64,000 nucleotides of DNA from Streptomyces zingiberis. GTDB lineage: Bacteria; Actinomycetota; Actinomycetes; Streptomycetales; Streptomycetaceae. The DNA lies in NCBI RefSeq assembly GCF_012034935.1, contig NZ_JAATEN010000007.1, positions 186,001 to 250,000 on the forward strand, written 5' to 3'. The translations under genes and the position numbers were made by a program. The notes under the pieces are model-generated. The model searched no databases, was not told where the DNA came from, and saw only the letters and a list, made by a program, of their open reading frames with translations. Positions 16,730-25,302 of the stretch are shown here, piece by piece (position 1 is the stretch's first letter; the number at the start of each line of letters is the position of its first letter).

Positions 16730-19002
16730 CGGGGCGCCCGCCTTCCGGGAGAGGGCTGCCAGGTGCGCAGCCGGAGACTGTTGCCGACCACCAGCACGGA
16801 GCTCACCGACATCGCCGCCGCGGCGAGCATCGGGGTGAGCAGGCCGGCGGCGGCGAGCGGCAGGGTCACGAGGTTGTAGCCGAAGGCCCAGATCAGGTTG
16901 GCGCGGATGGTGCCCAGGGCGCGCCGGGCGAGCCGGACGGCGTCGGCGAGGCCCTCCACACCGTCGCGGACCAGCGTCACGTCGGCCGCGCCGATCGCGG
17001 CGTCCGTTCCGCTGCCGACGGCGATCCCCAGATCGGCCCCGGCCAGCGCGGCGGCGTCGTTGACGCCGTCGCCGACGACCGCGACCCGGTGGCCCTCCGC
17101 CCGCAGTTCCCGGACGAGCGCGGCCTTGTCCTCCGGGGTGCGGCGCGCGTGCACCTCGTCGATGCCGAGCGCGGACGCGACCGCGCGGGCGGGCGCCTCC
17201 CGGTCGCCGGTGGCGAGCACGGCGCGCACACCGAGCCGCCGCAGCCGGTCCACGGCCCGGTAGCTGCCGGGCCGGACCACGTCCCCGATCTCGATCAAGG
17301 CCTCCGGCGCGCCGTCGACCCGCACCAGCACGGGGGTACGCGCGGCGGTCTCCGACGCGGCCAGCGCCTCGGCCAGGGCGTCGGGCAACACGCCGTCCGG
17401 GGCGAGCAGTTCGACGAGGCGGCCCTCCACCCGCCCGCGCACGCCCAGGCCGGCCGTCGCGGCGAAGTCCCGCACCTGCGGCAGCGGACCCCGCACTGAC
17501 GGGTCCCGGCGGGCGTACGTGAGGACCGCGCGGCCCAGCGGGTGTTCGGAGCCCTGCTCCACCGCGCCGGCCAGCCGCAGCACCGCGTCCCGCCCGAGAC
17601 CGCCCGGCACGGCCGTGACCCGGGTGACGGTCATGTGCCCGGTGGTGAGCGTGCCGGTCTTGTCGAGGACGACCGTGTCGACGTGGCGGAGCCCCTCCAG
17701 CGCCCGCGCGTCCCGCACCAGGACACCGAGTTGCGCGCCCCGCCCGGTTGCGGCCATCAGGGCGGTGGGCGTCGCGAGGCCCAGCGCGCAGGGGCAGGCC
17801 ACGACCAGCACCGCCACACAGGCCGTGACGGCCGCCTGCGGGTCCGCCCCGGCGCCCAGCCAGAACCCCAGCACCGTCGCGGCCAGGACCAGCACCACCG
17901 GAACGAACACCCCGGCCACCACGTCGGCGATCCGCTGCGCCTTCGCCTTGCCGGCCTGCGCCTCCGTCACCAGCCGGGTGATCCGGGCGAGCTGGGTGTC
18001 CGCGCCGACGGCCGTGGCCCGTACCAGCAGCAGGCCTCCGGCGTTGACCGCGCCGCCCACCACCGCCGAGCCCGGCCCGACCTCGGCCGGTTCGCTCTCG
18101 CCGGTGACCAGGGAAAGGTCCACGGCGGAGGTGCCCTCCGCCACCCGCCCGTCGGTGGCCACCCGCTCGCCCGGCCGCACCACGAAGAGCCGGCCGGCGG
18201 TCAGCTCCTCGATGGGCACCAGGCGTTCGGTCCCGTCCTCCCGTACCGCGACCTCCCTGGCCGCGAGCCGGGCCAGCGCACCGAGCGCCGCCCCCGTCCC
18301 GCGCCGTGCCCGGGCCTCCAGGAACCGGCCGGCGAGCACGAACAGCGGGACGGCGACGGCCGCTTCGAGATAGACGTGCGCGGGCCCGTCCGCCGCCATG
18401 GGCAGCAGGGAGAAGTGCATCCGCACCCCGGGATCGCCCGCGCCACCGAGGAACAGGGCGTACGCGGACCAGCCGAAGGACGCCACGACGCCCAGCGAGA
18501 CCAGGGTGTCCATGGTCGCCGCCGCGTGCCGCAGCCCGCGGACCGCCCGCACGTGGAACGGCCACGCGCCCCACACCGCGACCGGGGCCGCCAGGACGAA
18601 GCAGAGCCACTGCCAGTTCCGGAACTGCCAGGCGGGCACCATGGACAGCACGAGCACCGGCACCGCGAGCAGCGCGGTGACCCACAGCCGCTCCCCCTCC
18701 CGGCCCCGCTCCGGCCGGTCCGCCCCGGGTGCCGCGTCCACCGCCGGCCCGCGCCGCCGTCCCCTCGGCGGCTCGGGCAGGGCGGCCGTGTAACCGGCCC
18801 CCTCCACGGCCGCGACCAGGTCCTCCGGGCGGACGTGCGGGGGATGCTCGACCCGGGCCCGCCCGGTGGCGAGGTTGACCGTCGCGGTCACGTCCGCCAG
18901 CCGCGCGAGCTTCTTCTCCACCCGCCGCACACAGGCCGCGCAGGTCATGCCGCCCACGGCCAGGTCGGTGGTGACCCGCGGGGGCGCCGGTTCGACGGCC
19001 AT
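16726..19002 (-). CDS. Copper-type P1B ATPase
   Basis: A 758-residue heavy-metal exporting ATPase. An N-terminal HMA domain carries GMTCAAC (18-24). About eight membrane helices follow, with the actuator motif TGES at 300-303, the membrane CPC metal site at 403-405 (ACPCALGL), the phosphorylated DKTGT at 447-451, the SEHPLG motif and the hinge GDGVNDAAAL. These mark a Cu+ (CopA/CtpV-like) pump. ATG 19002 overlaps the stop of the preceding small gene (TGATG). It lies in a run of six same-strand genes of which the next three form a Zn/Mn-type ABC importer, so pump and importer may be co-regulated. Confidence 0.95.
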   Translation of the reverse strand: MAVEPAPPRVTTDLAVGGMTCAACVRRVEKKLARLADVTATVNLATGRARVEHPPHVRPEDLVAAVEGAGYTAALPEPPRGRRRGPAVDAAPGADRPERGREGERLWVTALLAVPVLVLSMVPAWQFRNWQWLCFVLAAPVAVWGAWPFHVRAVRGLRHAAATMDTLVSLGVVASFGWSAYALFLGGAGDPGVRMHFSLLPMAADGPAHVYLEAAVAVPLFVLAGRFLEARARRGTGAALGALARLAAREVAVREDGTERLVPIEELTAGRLFVVRPGERVATDGRVAEGTSAVDLSLVTGESEPAEVGPGSAVVGGAVNAGGLLLVRATAVGADTQLARITRLVTEAQAGKAKAQRIADVVAGVFVPVVLVLAATVLGFWLGAGADPQAAVTACVAVLVVACPCALGLATPTALMAATGRGAQLGVLVRDARALEGLRHVDTVVLDKTGTLTTGHMTVTRVTAVPGGLGRDAVLRLAGAVEQGSEHPLGRAVLTYARRDPSVRGPLPQVRDFAATAGLGVRGRVEGRLVELLAPDGVLPDALAEALAASETAARTPVLVRVDGAPEALIEIGDVVRPGSYRAVDRLRRLGVRAVLATGDREAPARAVASALGIDEVHARRTPEDKAALVRELRAEGHRVAVVGDGVNDAAALAGADLGIAVGSGTDAAIGAADVTLVRDGVEGLADAVRLARRALGTIRANLIWAFGYNLVTLPLAAAGLLTPMLAAAAMSVSSVLVVGNSLRLRTWQPSPGRRAPR

Positions 19003-19274
19003 CAGCCACCGCCCCCGTGGCGCGTGTGCTCCTCCATGCCGCCGTTTTCCGTGCCGCCGTTCTCCGCGCCGCCGCCCGTCCCGGGCCGGTGCATGCCCGG
19101 CGCGACCGGGCCGGAGGCGCTGCCCACGGCATAGGACACCGTGAAGGCCAGGACGAGCAGGAGCAGGAATCCGCAGAGCGCGGGCGGCGGCACCGGGAGC
19201 CACGGCACGGGGCCCCTCCCCGGTGACGGCCGCCCTCCCCGGCCGGGCCGGCCGGTTTCCTCGGCCACTTCCAT
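19002..19274 (-). CDS. Small membrane protein with Met/His-rich tail
   Basis: A 90-residue protein with one hydrophobic span (ALCGFLLLLVLAFTVSYAVG) after a Gly/Pro/Arg-rich cytoplasmic head. The exposed tail contains APGMHRPGTGGG and GGMEEHTRHGGGG, which offer Met and His ligands suitable for copper. ATG 19274 has GAGGAG upstream. Its stop overlaps the ATPase start, so translation is coupled. A function as a copper-collecting partner of the pump is inferred from composition and position only. Confidence 0.65.
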   Translation of the reverse strand: MEVAEETGRPGRGGRPSPGRGPVPWLPVPPPALCGFLLLLVLAFTVSYAVGSASGPVAPGMHRPGTGGGAENGGTENGGMEEHTRHGGGG

Positions 19275-19404
19275 CAGAGGTCTCCTCGCGCGCGTCGGTG
19301 GGGGCCCCGGCCCGGAGGCTGCCGCCCTGTCGGTACGGAGCCGTCGCCCGGCTCCCGCTCCCCATGTGGTCGTGCGGGCCGGGCGGCACGTTCCCACGCC
19401 GCTC

Positions 19405-19420
19405 CGTGACCTACGTCACG
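19405..19420. promoter_or_regulatory. Palindrome upstream of the copper operon
   Basis: CGTGAC-CTAC-GTCACG is a perfect 6-4-6 palindrome about 131 bases upstream of the first gene of the metal operon. It also fits the GTG-N6-GNCAC pattern reported for Streptomyces Crp. No CsoR-type GC/AT motif was seen. Which protein binds is unknown. Confidence 0.4.
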
Positions 19421-19481
19421 GCCGCCGGGACCGGCAGGGCGGCGGCGCCTGCCACCCGGCCGGCCCCCCGCCCGGCCACCG

Positions 19482-20210
19482 TCAGGCGAGTTCGCTGAAG
19501 CGCTCGGCCTGGCGGGTGCCGCCGGCGACGATGATGGTGTCCCCCGCCTCCAGCACGGTGTCGGCCGTGGCGTAGGTGAACCCCTCACCGGGGCGCTTGA
19601 CGGCGACGACGGTGACCCCGTGGCGGGTGCGGACCCCGCTGTCGCCCAGCGCCAGACCGACCACACCCTCCGGTGGACTGGTCTTGACCAGGGCGAAGTC
19701 GTCCTCGAACTCCACGTAGTCCAGCATCCGGCCCCGCACCAGATGGGCGACGCGCTGGCCCATGTCGTGTTCCGGGTGGACGACGTGGTGGACGCCGAGC
19801 TGGGCGAGGATGCGGCCGTGGGCCTCGCTGGTGGCCTTGGCCCACACGTCCCGGATGCCGAAGGAGATCAGCAGGGAGGCGGTCAGGATGCTGGCCTCCA
19901 GGTCGCTGCCGATGGCGACCACCGCGCGGTCGAACTCGTGGACGGCGAGCTGGCGCAGCACCTCCTCCTTGGTGGCGTCGGCGCGGACCACGTGGGTGAG
20001 GGAGCCGGAGAGCTCCTGGACGACCTCGGCCCGCTCGTCGATGCCGAGGACCTCGGTCTCCTCGCCGACCAGTTCCAGGGCCAGGGCGCGGCCGAAGCGG
20101 CCCAGGCCGATGACGACGACGGCCTGGTCCCGGGAGGCGCGGCGGCGGGCGGCGGGGGTGCGGCCCCTGGGGGCGCGGGGCTTCTTCCTGGGCGCGGTGT
20201 TCTCAGCCAA
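19482..20210 (-). CDS. Potassium channel regulatory subunit, TrkA/KtrA family
   Basis: A 242-residue RCK protein. A basic head (MAENTAPRKKPRAPRGR) precedes an RCK_N Rossmann domain with VVIGLGRFGRALA (NAD/ATP-binding GxGxxG) and an RCK_C domain from about 165. It gates the membrane subunit encoded just upstream. The start codon is TTG at 20210, overlapping the last codons of the ktrB-like gene by 8 bp, with GAGGAG ten bases earlier inside that gene; no ATG or GTG fits as well. The coupling supports a KtrAB complex. Confidence 0.9.
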   Translation of the reverse strand: MAENTAPRKKPRAPRGRTPAARRRASRDQAVVVIGLGRFGRALALELVGEETEVLGIDERAEVVQELSGSLTHVVRADATKEEVLRQLAVHEFDRAVVAIGSDLEASILTASLLISFGIRDVWAKATSEAHGRILAQLGVHHVVHPEHDMGQRVAHLVRGRMLDYVEFEDDFALVKTSPPEGVVGLALGDSGVRTRHGVTVVAVKRPGEGFTYATADTVLEAGDTIIVAGGTRQAERFSELA

Positions 20211-21555
20211 TGACAGGTCGCTCCTCGGGCAGGTCGTACATGCGGACGCGCGAGCGCAGGGCGAGCGCGGAGGCCACCGTGATGGGACCGAGGCGGCCGA
20301 CGAACATCAGGAAGATCAACAGCAGCTGCTGCCCCGCCGGGAGGTCCGCGGTGATCCCGGTGGACAGCCCCACGGTGGCGAAGGCGGAGACGACCTCGAA
20401 CAGGGAGCGGTCGAGGCTGATGTCGGTGAAGACCATGAAGACGACCGTGGACACGGCCACCGCGGCCACCGACAGCAGCACCACGGTCAGCGCCTGCCGC
20501 TGGACGTCACCGGGGAGACGGCGGTGGAAGATGGTGACCGCGCTCTCGCCCCGTACCTCCGCGTAGATCACGAAGAACAGCACGGCGAACGTGGTGACCT
20601 TGATGCCGCCGGCCGTTCCGGCGCTGGCACCGCCGACGAACATCAGGACGTCCATGCCCAGCCAGGTCGCCGGGTTGAGCCCGCCGGTGTCGACGCTGTT
20701 GAACCCCGCGGTGCGCGGCATCACGCCCTGGAAGAACCCGGCCAGGAGTTTGCCCGGGACGTCGAGCGGCCCGAGGGTGGCCGGGTTGGACCACTCCACG
20801 GCCGTGACGAAGACGCCGCCGCCGGCCAGGAAGACGGCGGTGGCCCACAACACGATCTTGGTGTGCAGCGACCAACGGCGTGGCGTGCGGAAACGCCGGC
20901 GCACCTCGAAGAGGACCGGGAACCCCAGCCCGCCTGCGATCACGGCGAAGGCGATGGGCAGACACACCCACGGGTCCGTCACGAACCCCATCAGGCTGTC
21001 GCTGTAGAGGGCGAACCCGGCGTTGTTGAACGCGGAGACGGCGTGGAAGACCCCCAGCCAGAGCGCCCTGGGCCAGGACTCGCCGTACCCGAGGCCGAAG
21101 CGCAGCGTCAGCACCAGCGCGGTGACCGCCTCGAGCACCAGACTGACCTTGACGACCCCGGCGATGACCGAGCGCACCTCCCCCAGGCCGAGGGTCTTCG
21201 TCTCCGCGGCGGCGGTCAGCCGCGCCCGCAGGCCCATACGCCGGGAGATCAGCACCACCAGCAGGGAGGCGAAGGTCATGATCCCGAAGCCGCCGACCTG
21301 GATCAGTCCCAGGACGACGGCCTCGCCGAACCCGGTCCAGTAGGCCGGGGTGTCGACCACGACGAGCCCGGTCACGCACACCGCGGAGGTGGCGGTGAAC
21401 AGCGCCTCCAGCAGGCCCGCGCCCCCGGGGCCATGCCGGGCGGCCGGCAGCATCAGCAGCACCGTGCCCACCACGACGGCGGCGGCGAAGCCCGCCACGA
21501 CGGCCTGCGCCGGGTGCCGGAACCGCAGCCGCCGCCCCAGGGGACGGGGGCTCAC
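20203..21555 (-). CDS. Potassium uptake membrane subunit, TrkH/KtrB family
   Basis: A 450-residue K+ transporter with four M1-P-M2 repeats. The selectivity-filter glycines are visible in SAVCVTGLVV, AFNNAGFALY, PRTAGFNSVD and FATVGLSTG. The GASAGTAGGIKVTT intramembrane loop that closes the pore is also present. I chose GTG 21555, after GGAAGG; the in-frame extension upstream is Arg/Pro-rich and covers the control region. Residues after the start (RPLGRRLRFRHPAQAVVAGF) are the usual KtrB head. It forms a complex with the downstream RCK protein. Confidence 0.92.
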   Translation of the reverse strand: MSPRPLGRRLRFRHPAQAVVAGFAAAVVVGTVLLMLPAARHGPGGAGLLEALFTATSAVCVTGLVVVDTPAYWTGFGEAVVLGLIQVGGFGIMTFASLLVVLISRRMGLRARLTAAAETKTLGLGEVRSVIAGVVKVSLVLEAVTALVLTLRFGLGYGESWPRALWLGVFHAVSAFNNAGFALYSDSLMGFVTDPWVCLPIAFAVIAGGLGFPVLFEVRRRFRTPRRWSLHTKIVLWATAVFLAGGGVFVTAVEWSNPATLGPLDVPGKLLAGFFQGVMPRTAGFNSVDTGGLNPATWLGMDVLMFVGGASAGTAGGIKVTTFAVLFFVIYAEVRGESAVTIFHRRLPGDVQRQALTVVLLSVAAVAVSTVVFMVFTDISLDRSLFEVVSAFATVGLSTGITADLPAGQQLLLIFLMFVGRLGPITVASALALRSRVRMYDLPEERPVIG

Positions 21556-21854
21556 GACGGCACCTTCCGGCCGCGCGAGAGGATGTCGATCGAACGCACC
21601 GCACGACCATAGCCGCGCTCCCTCACGGCTCCCACCCGGCCCTCCGGCAAGCCCGGCGGCAGCTCGTACGCCTGCCCGCGGGACGGGGGGCGGGGGACGG
21701 GAGGGTCGGTACCCGTCCGGCAGGGGCGTGCCCGGCGGCACCGCCGGGGTTTCGGTCGCGGGCTCTCGTCCCGGCGGGACGGACGCGGGCCGGCGAACCG
21801 GGCCACTCCTGGGGCCCGCCGGGGCTCACACCACGCCGGAACTGCCCGGGAGGG

Positions 21855-22328
21855 TCAGAGACCGGCGCAGATGTCGCGGGCCTTGGCCAGCTCCTTCTTC
21901 ACCTCGGCGTCGACCTCGAAGACCTGGGCGTGGCGGTTGCGCGCACGGCCGACGGCCTCGGCGAGCGGCTCATACGCGGCGTCGCCCGCGGCGGCCGCGT
22001 TGGCCAGGTCGAAGGCGCCCGCGAAGCGGTACATCGCCCGCTCACCCGCCGCGCCCTCCGTCGACAGCCGGGACTCGTCCAGGCCGGCCAGCGCGCCGCA
22101 CGCCCCACGGGCGTCGCTCGCGGTGCCGCCGCCCGCGTCCGGGGTGTCTCCGTTCAGCGCCCAGGCCGCGCCCACGGCTCCGCCACCCACCAGCAGCCCG
22201 GCCAGGAGAGCGGCCACCAGCGGGCCCCGGCCGCGGGCCGGCGCGGAGGGCGGGGGAACGGCCGGCGCGGGCGGGGGCGGAGGCGGAGGCGGAGGGAGGG
22301 GTGCCTGGTACGGCTGTTGTTCCTGCAT
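21855..22328 (-). CDS. Proline-rich single-span membrane protein
   Basis: A 157-residue protein. Residues 9-30 are mostly Pro (LPPPPPPPPPAPAVPPP), followed by a basic ARGRG and one transmembrane helix (PLVAALLAGLLVGGGAVGAAW, about 36-56). The C-terminal part is an external Ala-rich helical domain with two Cys (ACGAL, ICAGL) that could form a disulfide. The ATG at 22328 lacks a clear ribosome site. I do not recognise the family; Pro-rich cytoplasmic tails on single-span proteins are common in Streptomyces. Confidence 0.65.
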   Translation of the reverse strand: MQEQQPYQAPLPPPPPPPPPAPAVPPPSAPARGRGPLVAALLAGLLVGGGAVGAAWALNGDTPDAGGGTASDARGACGALAGLDESRLSTEGAAGERAMYRFAGAFDLANAAAAGDAAYEPLAEAVGRARNRHAQVFEVDAEVKKELAKARDICAGL

Positions 22329-22599
22329 GGACGCGACTGTAGCCCGCTGTTCACCCGGCCGCCGGGGACCTGTACGTCTCGCCCACCCGCGCCATGCCCG
22401 CTGCCGGGAAACTCCATGGCGCACCGGCCGTTCCGCGCCGGTCCCCCGCCCCCTGCCTCCCGGACCGATGTCGCCGGAGGGTGCTTCGTCCGGGGGGTCC
22501 GGGCCGTCCGGACCGTCCGGGGCCGGAGAGGAACCATGGACTCCCCCTCGGGTCCGAAAGCGGAGGGCCGCTGTCGGTGGGGTGCGGCATGCTGGAGGT

Positions 22600-22824
22600 A
22601 TGTCCGCCTGGCCGCGCACCGTCTGTCCTGTCTGCCGCCGCTCCGTCGCCGTCAACCCCGACAAGCGCAAGATCGTCGACCACAAGTACCCGCGCCCCCG
22701 CGACCGGGCACTGGACCTCGTGCTCTGCCACGGCTCCGAGCGGCAGGTGGAGATGAACGGCGTCCTGTTCCTCCCTTTCGAGGAGGACGCGCGGGAGGCC
22801 GACGGGGAGCAGGCTCTCTTCTGA
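22600..22824 (+). CDS. Small conserved Cys-rich protein
   Basis: A 74-residue protein with CPVCRRSVAV near the N-terminus and DLVLCHGSE in the middle. The CxxC plus Cys-His arrangement looks like a small zinc ribbon. I do not recognise a named family. The ATG is only one base after a GGAGG, too near for a normal ribosome site. A CATGCT hexamer six bases upstream could be a -10 box for a leaderless mRNA. It converges with the DUF6194-like gene with 33 bp between stops. Confidence 0.65.
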   Translation: MSAWPRTVCPVCRRSVAVNPDKRKIVDHKYPRPRDRALDLVLCHGSERQVEMNGVLFLPFEEDAREADGEQALF

Positions 22825-22857
22825 GCCCGCCGCCCGGCCGACCCGCCCGGATGGGCG

Positions 22858-23358
22858 TCAGCCCCGCCGTTCTCCTCTCGTCCCGTCGCGCCGCTCGAAC
22901 CGGGCGCGGGCGGCGTCATGCGCCTCGCGCAGCAGCCGCTCCACCGTGCCCGCCGTCCGCTCGCCGGGGTTGACGATCGCGACCCAGCCCAGCGCGCCGT
23001 ACACGGGGTGTGGCATCACACGGTCGGTGGCCGCGTGATCGTAGGGGCGGCTGAGACCGCGCGGTTCCTCCCCGACGAGCTCGCGGAAGACCGCCCGGTC
23101 CACGTGGACGTTCACCCGCCAGCGGCCGGCCGGGCAGAGGCCGGACTCGGTGTCGTCCGGGTAGTCCTTGGTGGTGACCGTCGCGTACGGCTGGGCGTTC
23201 GCCGGAATCCGGCCGTCAGGGGCGACGTAGAAGAACACATCCCCCCAGGCGAGCTCCGGAGAGCCGTCCCCCGGGCCCGGCCGGACGACCAGCGCACCGT
23301 CGAAGCCGCGCACCGTCTCGATGACGCGTTCCATGTTCATACTCGTACCCGTACTCAT
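22858..23358 (-). CDS. DUF6194-like protein
   Basis: A 166-residue soluble protein containing LAWGDVFFYVAPDGRIP, QPYATVTTKDYPDD, GRWRVNVHVDRAVF and GALGWVAIVNPGERT, which I recognise as the DUF6194 pattern of actinobacterial proteins. Function is unknown. Three Met codons lie close together (23358, 23340, 23334); none has a strong ribosome site, so the start is uncertain by up to eight codons. It is divergent from the tandem-MerR regulator with a 42-bp gap, so the regulator may control it. Confidence 0.7.
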   Translation of the reverse strand: MSTGTSMNMERVIETVRGFDGALVVRPGPGDGSPELAWGDVFFYVAPDGRIPANAQPYATVTTKDYPDDTESGLCPAGRWRVNVHVDRAVFRELVGEEPRGLSRPYDHAATDRVMPHPVYGALGWVAIVNPGERTAGTVERLLREAHDAARARFERRDGTRGERRG

Positions 23359-23400
23359 GGTTCAAGGGTCCGCTTGACGTGCTTCTGTGGGGTTGACGCG

Positions 23401-24162
23401 ATGGAAGAGCAGGTCAGCGAGGTGTGTTGGACACCGCTCCGCACAGTCGACGTGGCGCGGGAGTCGGGTTACTCGGTGCAGCAGGTGCGGGACCTCGAAC
23501 GGCAAGGCGTCATCCCCCCGGCCGCCCGGTCGCCCAACGGCTACCGCGCCTACGCGCCGGTCCACGTACACGCCCTGCGCGCCTACCGTGGGCTCGCGGC
23601 CGCGGCCGGGCCGGTCGAGGCACGGCGGATGCTGACGGAGCTGCGCACGGAGAGCCTCGCGGTGGCAGCTGCGGCGATCGGCGCGGTGCACGTCCGCCTG
23701 GCGCGCGAACGGGAGGAGACCCTGCGCGCCGAGGAGGCGCTGCTCGCGATCCGGGCGGAGGCGGGAACGGGCGCGCCCGAGCGGGAGGGTGACGTCATGA
23801 CGATCACGGAACTCGCGGGAGCCCTGGGGGTGCGCCCGTCCACCCTGCGGTTCTGGGAGCGGGAGAGGCTGCTCCGCCCGGAGCGTGTGACGTCCCTGCG
23901 GGCGCGCCGCTACGGTCTCGCCGCCATCAGGGCCGCGCGCGTCGTCGTGGCCCTCCGGGGCGCCGGGTACGGCATCCCCGCCGTGCGAGAGGCCATGGGC
24001 TCCCTCCACCGGCTCGACGGCCTGGCCGGGACTCACCGCGTGCTGCGCCGGCGCCTCGACGGGATCGCCGTCCGGACCGTGGCCCTCCTCCGCGCGGGTA
24101 CGGACCTGGCGGTGGTGATCAGCTCCGTCACGGCGTCGGAGCCGCCCCCAGCAGGGCGTTGA
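23401..24162 (+). CDS. Regulator with two MerR-type HTH domains
   Basis: A 253-residue transcription factor. The first winged helix is about 13-65 (RTVDVARESGYSVQQVRDLE, then GYRAYAPVHVHALRAYRGL). The second is about 133-190 (MTITELAGALGVRPSTLRFW, then RARRYGLAAIRAARVVVALR). A helical linker joins them. Normal MerR proteins have one HTH and a dimerisation helix; carrying two lets one chain mimic a dimer. No Cys-based metal site is seen. The ATG at 23401 has only GGGG upstream. It is divergent from the DUF6194-like gene and overlaps the next gene's 3' end by 35 bp on the opposite strand. Confidence 0.85.
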   Translation: MEEQVSEVCWTPLRTVDVARESGYSVQQVRDLERQGVIPPAARSPNGYRAYAPVHVHALRAYRGLAAAAGPVEARRMLTELRTESLAVAAAAIGAVHVRLAREREETLRAEEALLAIRAEAGTGAPEREGDVMTITELAGALGVRPSTLRFWERERLLRPERVTSLRARRYGLAAIRAARVVVALRGAGYGIPAVREAMGSLHRLDGLAGTHRVLRRRLDGIAVRTVALLRAGTDLAVVISSVTASEPPPAGR

Positions 24163-25006
24163 GTTCCGCGTAGGCCGGGACCCCCGGGGCCGTGCCGAAG
24201 GTGAAGGTGCCCTCCTCGCGGATCTCCCGGGCGGCGCCGAGGAGCGCGCCGAGCGCGGCCCTGGCCATCGACGATCCGACGCTGATCCGCTGCACGCCCA
24301 GCGCGCCCAGATCCACGACGGACAGCCGTAGCGCGCCGCCCGTCAGGACGTTGAGCGGGCGGTCCACGGCGGAGCGGACGGCGCGGATCGCGTCGGCGTC
24401 CGGCAGCGCGGGCGCGTAGAGCACGTCGGCGCCCGCCTCCTCGTACGCCCGGAGGCGGCGGATCGTGTCGGGCAGGTCGGGGCGGCCCCGGAAGAAGTTC
24501 TCCGCGCGGGCCGTCACCGTGAACGGGAAGGGCAGTTCCCGCGCGGCGGCGACGGCCGCGGCCACCCGCTCCGCCGCTTCCTCCACCGGACGCAGCGGTG
24601 CGCCGGCCCGCCCCGTGGCGTCCTCCACGGAGCCGCCGACCAGGCCGGCGGCGGCCGCGAGCCGGACCGTCTCCGCGACCTCCTGGGGGGTGGCCCCGAA
24701 ACCACTCTCCAGGTCGGCGGTGACGGGCAGATCCGTCGCCCCCGTGATCGCGCGGGCGTTGGCGAGGATCTCCTCACGGCCGACGCCCTCCGCGCCGTCC
24801 GGGAGGCCGAGGGTGTAGGCGAGGCCGGCGCCGGTGGTGGCCAGCGCGGCGAAGCCGAGGCCGGCGAGGAGGCGGGCGGTGCCGGCGTCCCAGGGGTTCG
24901 GGACGACGAACGGCCGCCCCGCCTCGTGCAGTTCGCGGAACGCGATGCCCTTGCGGCGCTGGTCGTCCCCCTCGCGGCGCTGGTCGTCGGTGGCGTCGTG
25001 GCGCAC
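24128..25006 (-). CDS. Isocitrate lyase/PEP mutase family protein
   Basis: A 292-residue (beta/alpha)8 enzyme of the PEP mutase/isocitrate lyase superfamily, which makes or breaks C-C or P-C bonds next to a carboxylate with Mg2+. Family marks are VPNPWDAGTARLLAGLGFAA, TADLESGFG (Mg2+-binding Asp/Glu) and GSVEDATGR. The isocitrate lyase KKCGH motif is absent, so it is one of the oxaloacetate-hydrolase or methylisocitrate-lyase-like paralogues of unknown substrate. GTG 25006 follows GGAGGAG and GAGAGG. Its 3' end overlaps the MerR-type gene on the other strand. Confidence 0.88.
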   Translation of the reverse strand: MRHDATDDQRREGDDQRRKGIAFRELHEAGRPFVVPNPWDAGTARLLAGLGFAALATTGAGLAYTLGLPDGAEGVGREEILANARAITGATDLPVTADLESGFGATPQEVAETVRLAAAAGLVGGSVEDATGRAGAPLRPVEEAAERVAAAVAAARELPFPFTVTARAENFFRGRPDLPDTIRRLRAYEEAGADVLYAPALPDADAIRAVRSAVDRPLNVLTGGALRLSVVDLGALGVQRISVGSSMARAALGALLGAAREIREEGTFTFGTAPGVPAYAELNALLGAAPTP

Positions 25007-25120
25007 GGCGGGCCTCTCCTCCGGTGCGGTGGCGGTGTGCGGGGGATCTCCGGCACACCGTAGCGGGGCCCGCCGACAGCCTCGTTCCTCCGGCTCCGGC
25101 GTCGGGTCCCGGGGCCGGGA

Positions 25121-25162
25121 TCCGGGCTCCGGGGTCCGGGATCCGGGCTCCGGGCTCCGGGG
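25121..25162. repeat. 7-bp tandem array TCCGGGN x6
   Basis: Six contiguous 7-bp units (TCCGGG plus one variable base) lie between the ICL-family gene and the GH15 gene. Less regular copies extend on both sides. It is non-coding under the chosen starts. Confidence 0.8.
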
Positions 25163-25205
25163 GCTTGGGGTCCCCGGCTCCGGGGCTCCCTGCTCCGGCT
25201 CCGGG

Positions 25206-25247
25206 CTTGGGACTTGGGGCTTGGGGCTTGGGACTTGGGACTTGGGG
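25206..25247. repeat. 7-bp tandem array CTTGGGN x6
   Basis: Six contiguous units of CTTGGGA or CTTGGGG, the same 7-bp period as the array 44 bp before it but with a different core. Together they fill most of the 296-bp gap upstream of the ICL-family gene. Confidence 0.85.
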
Positions 25248-25302
25248 CCCGGGACCCCGCCGGGTCCTCGTCCCGCTCCCCGGCGGGTGCCCGTCCGTCT
25301 CC

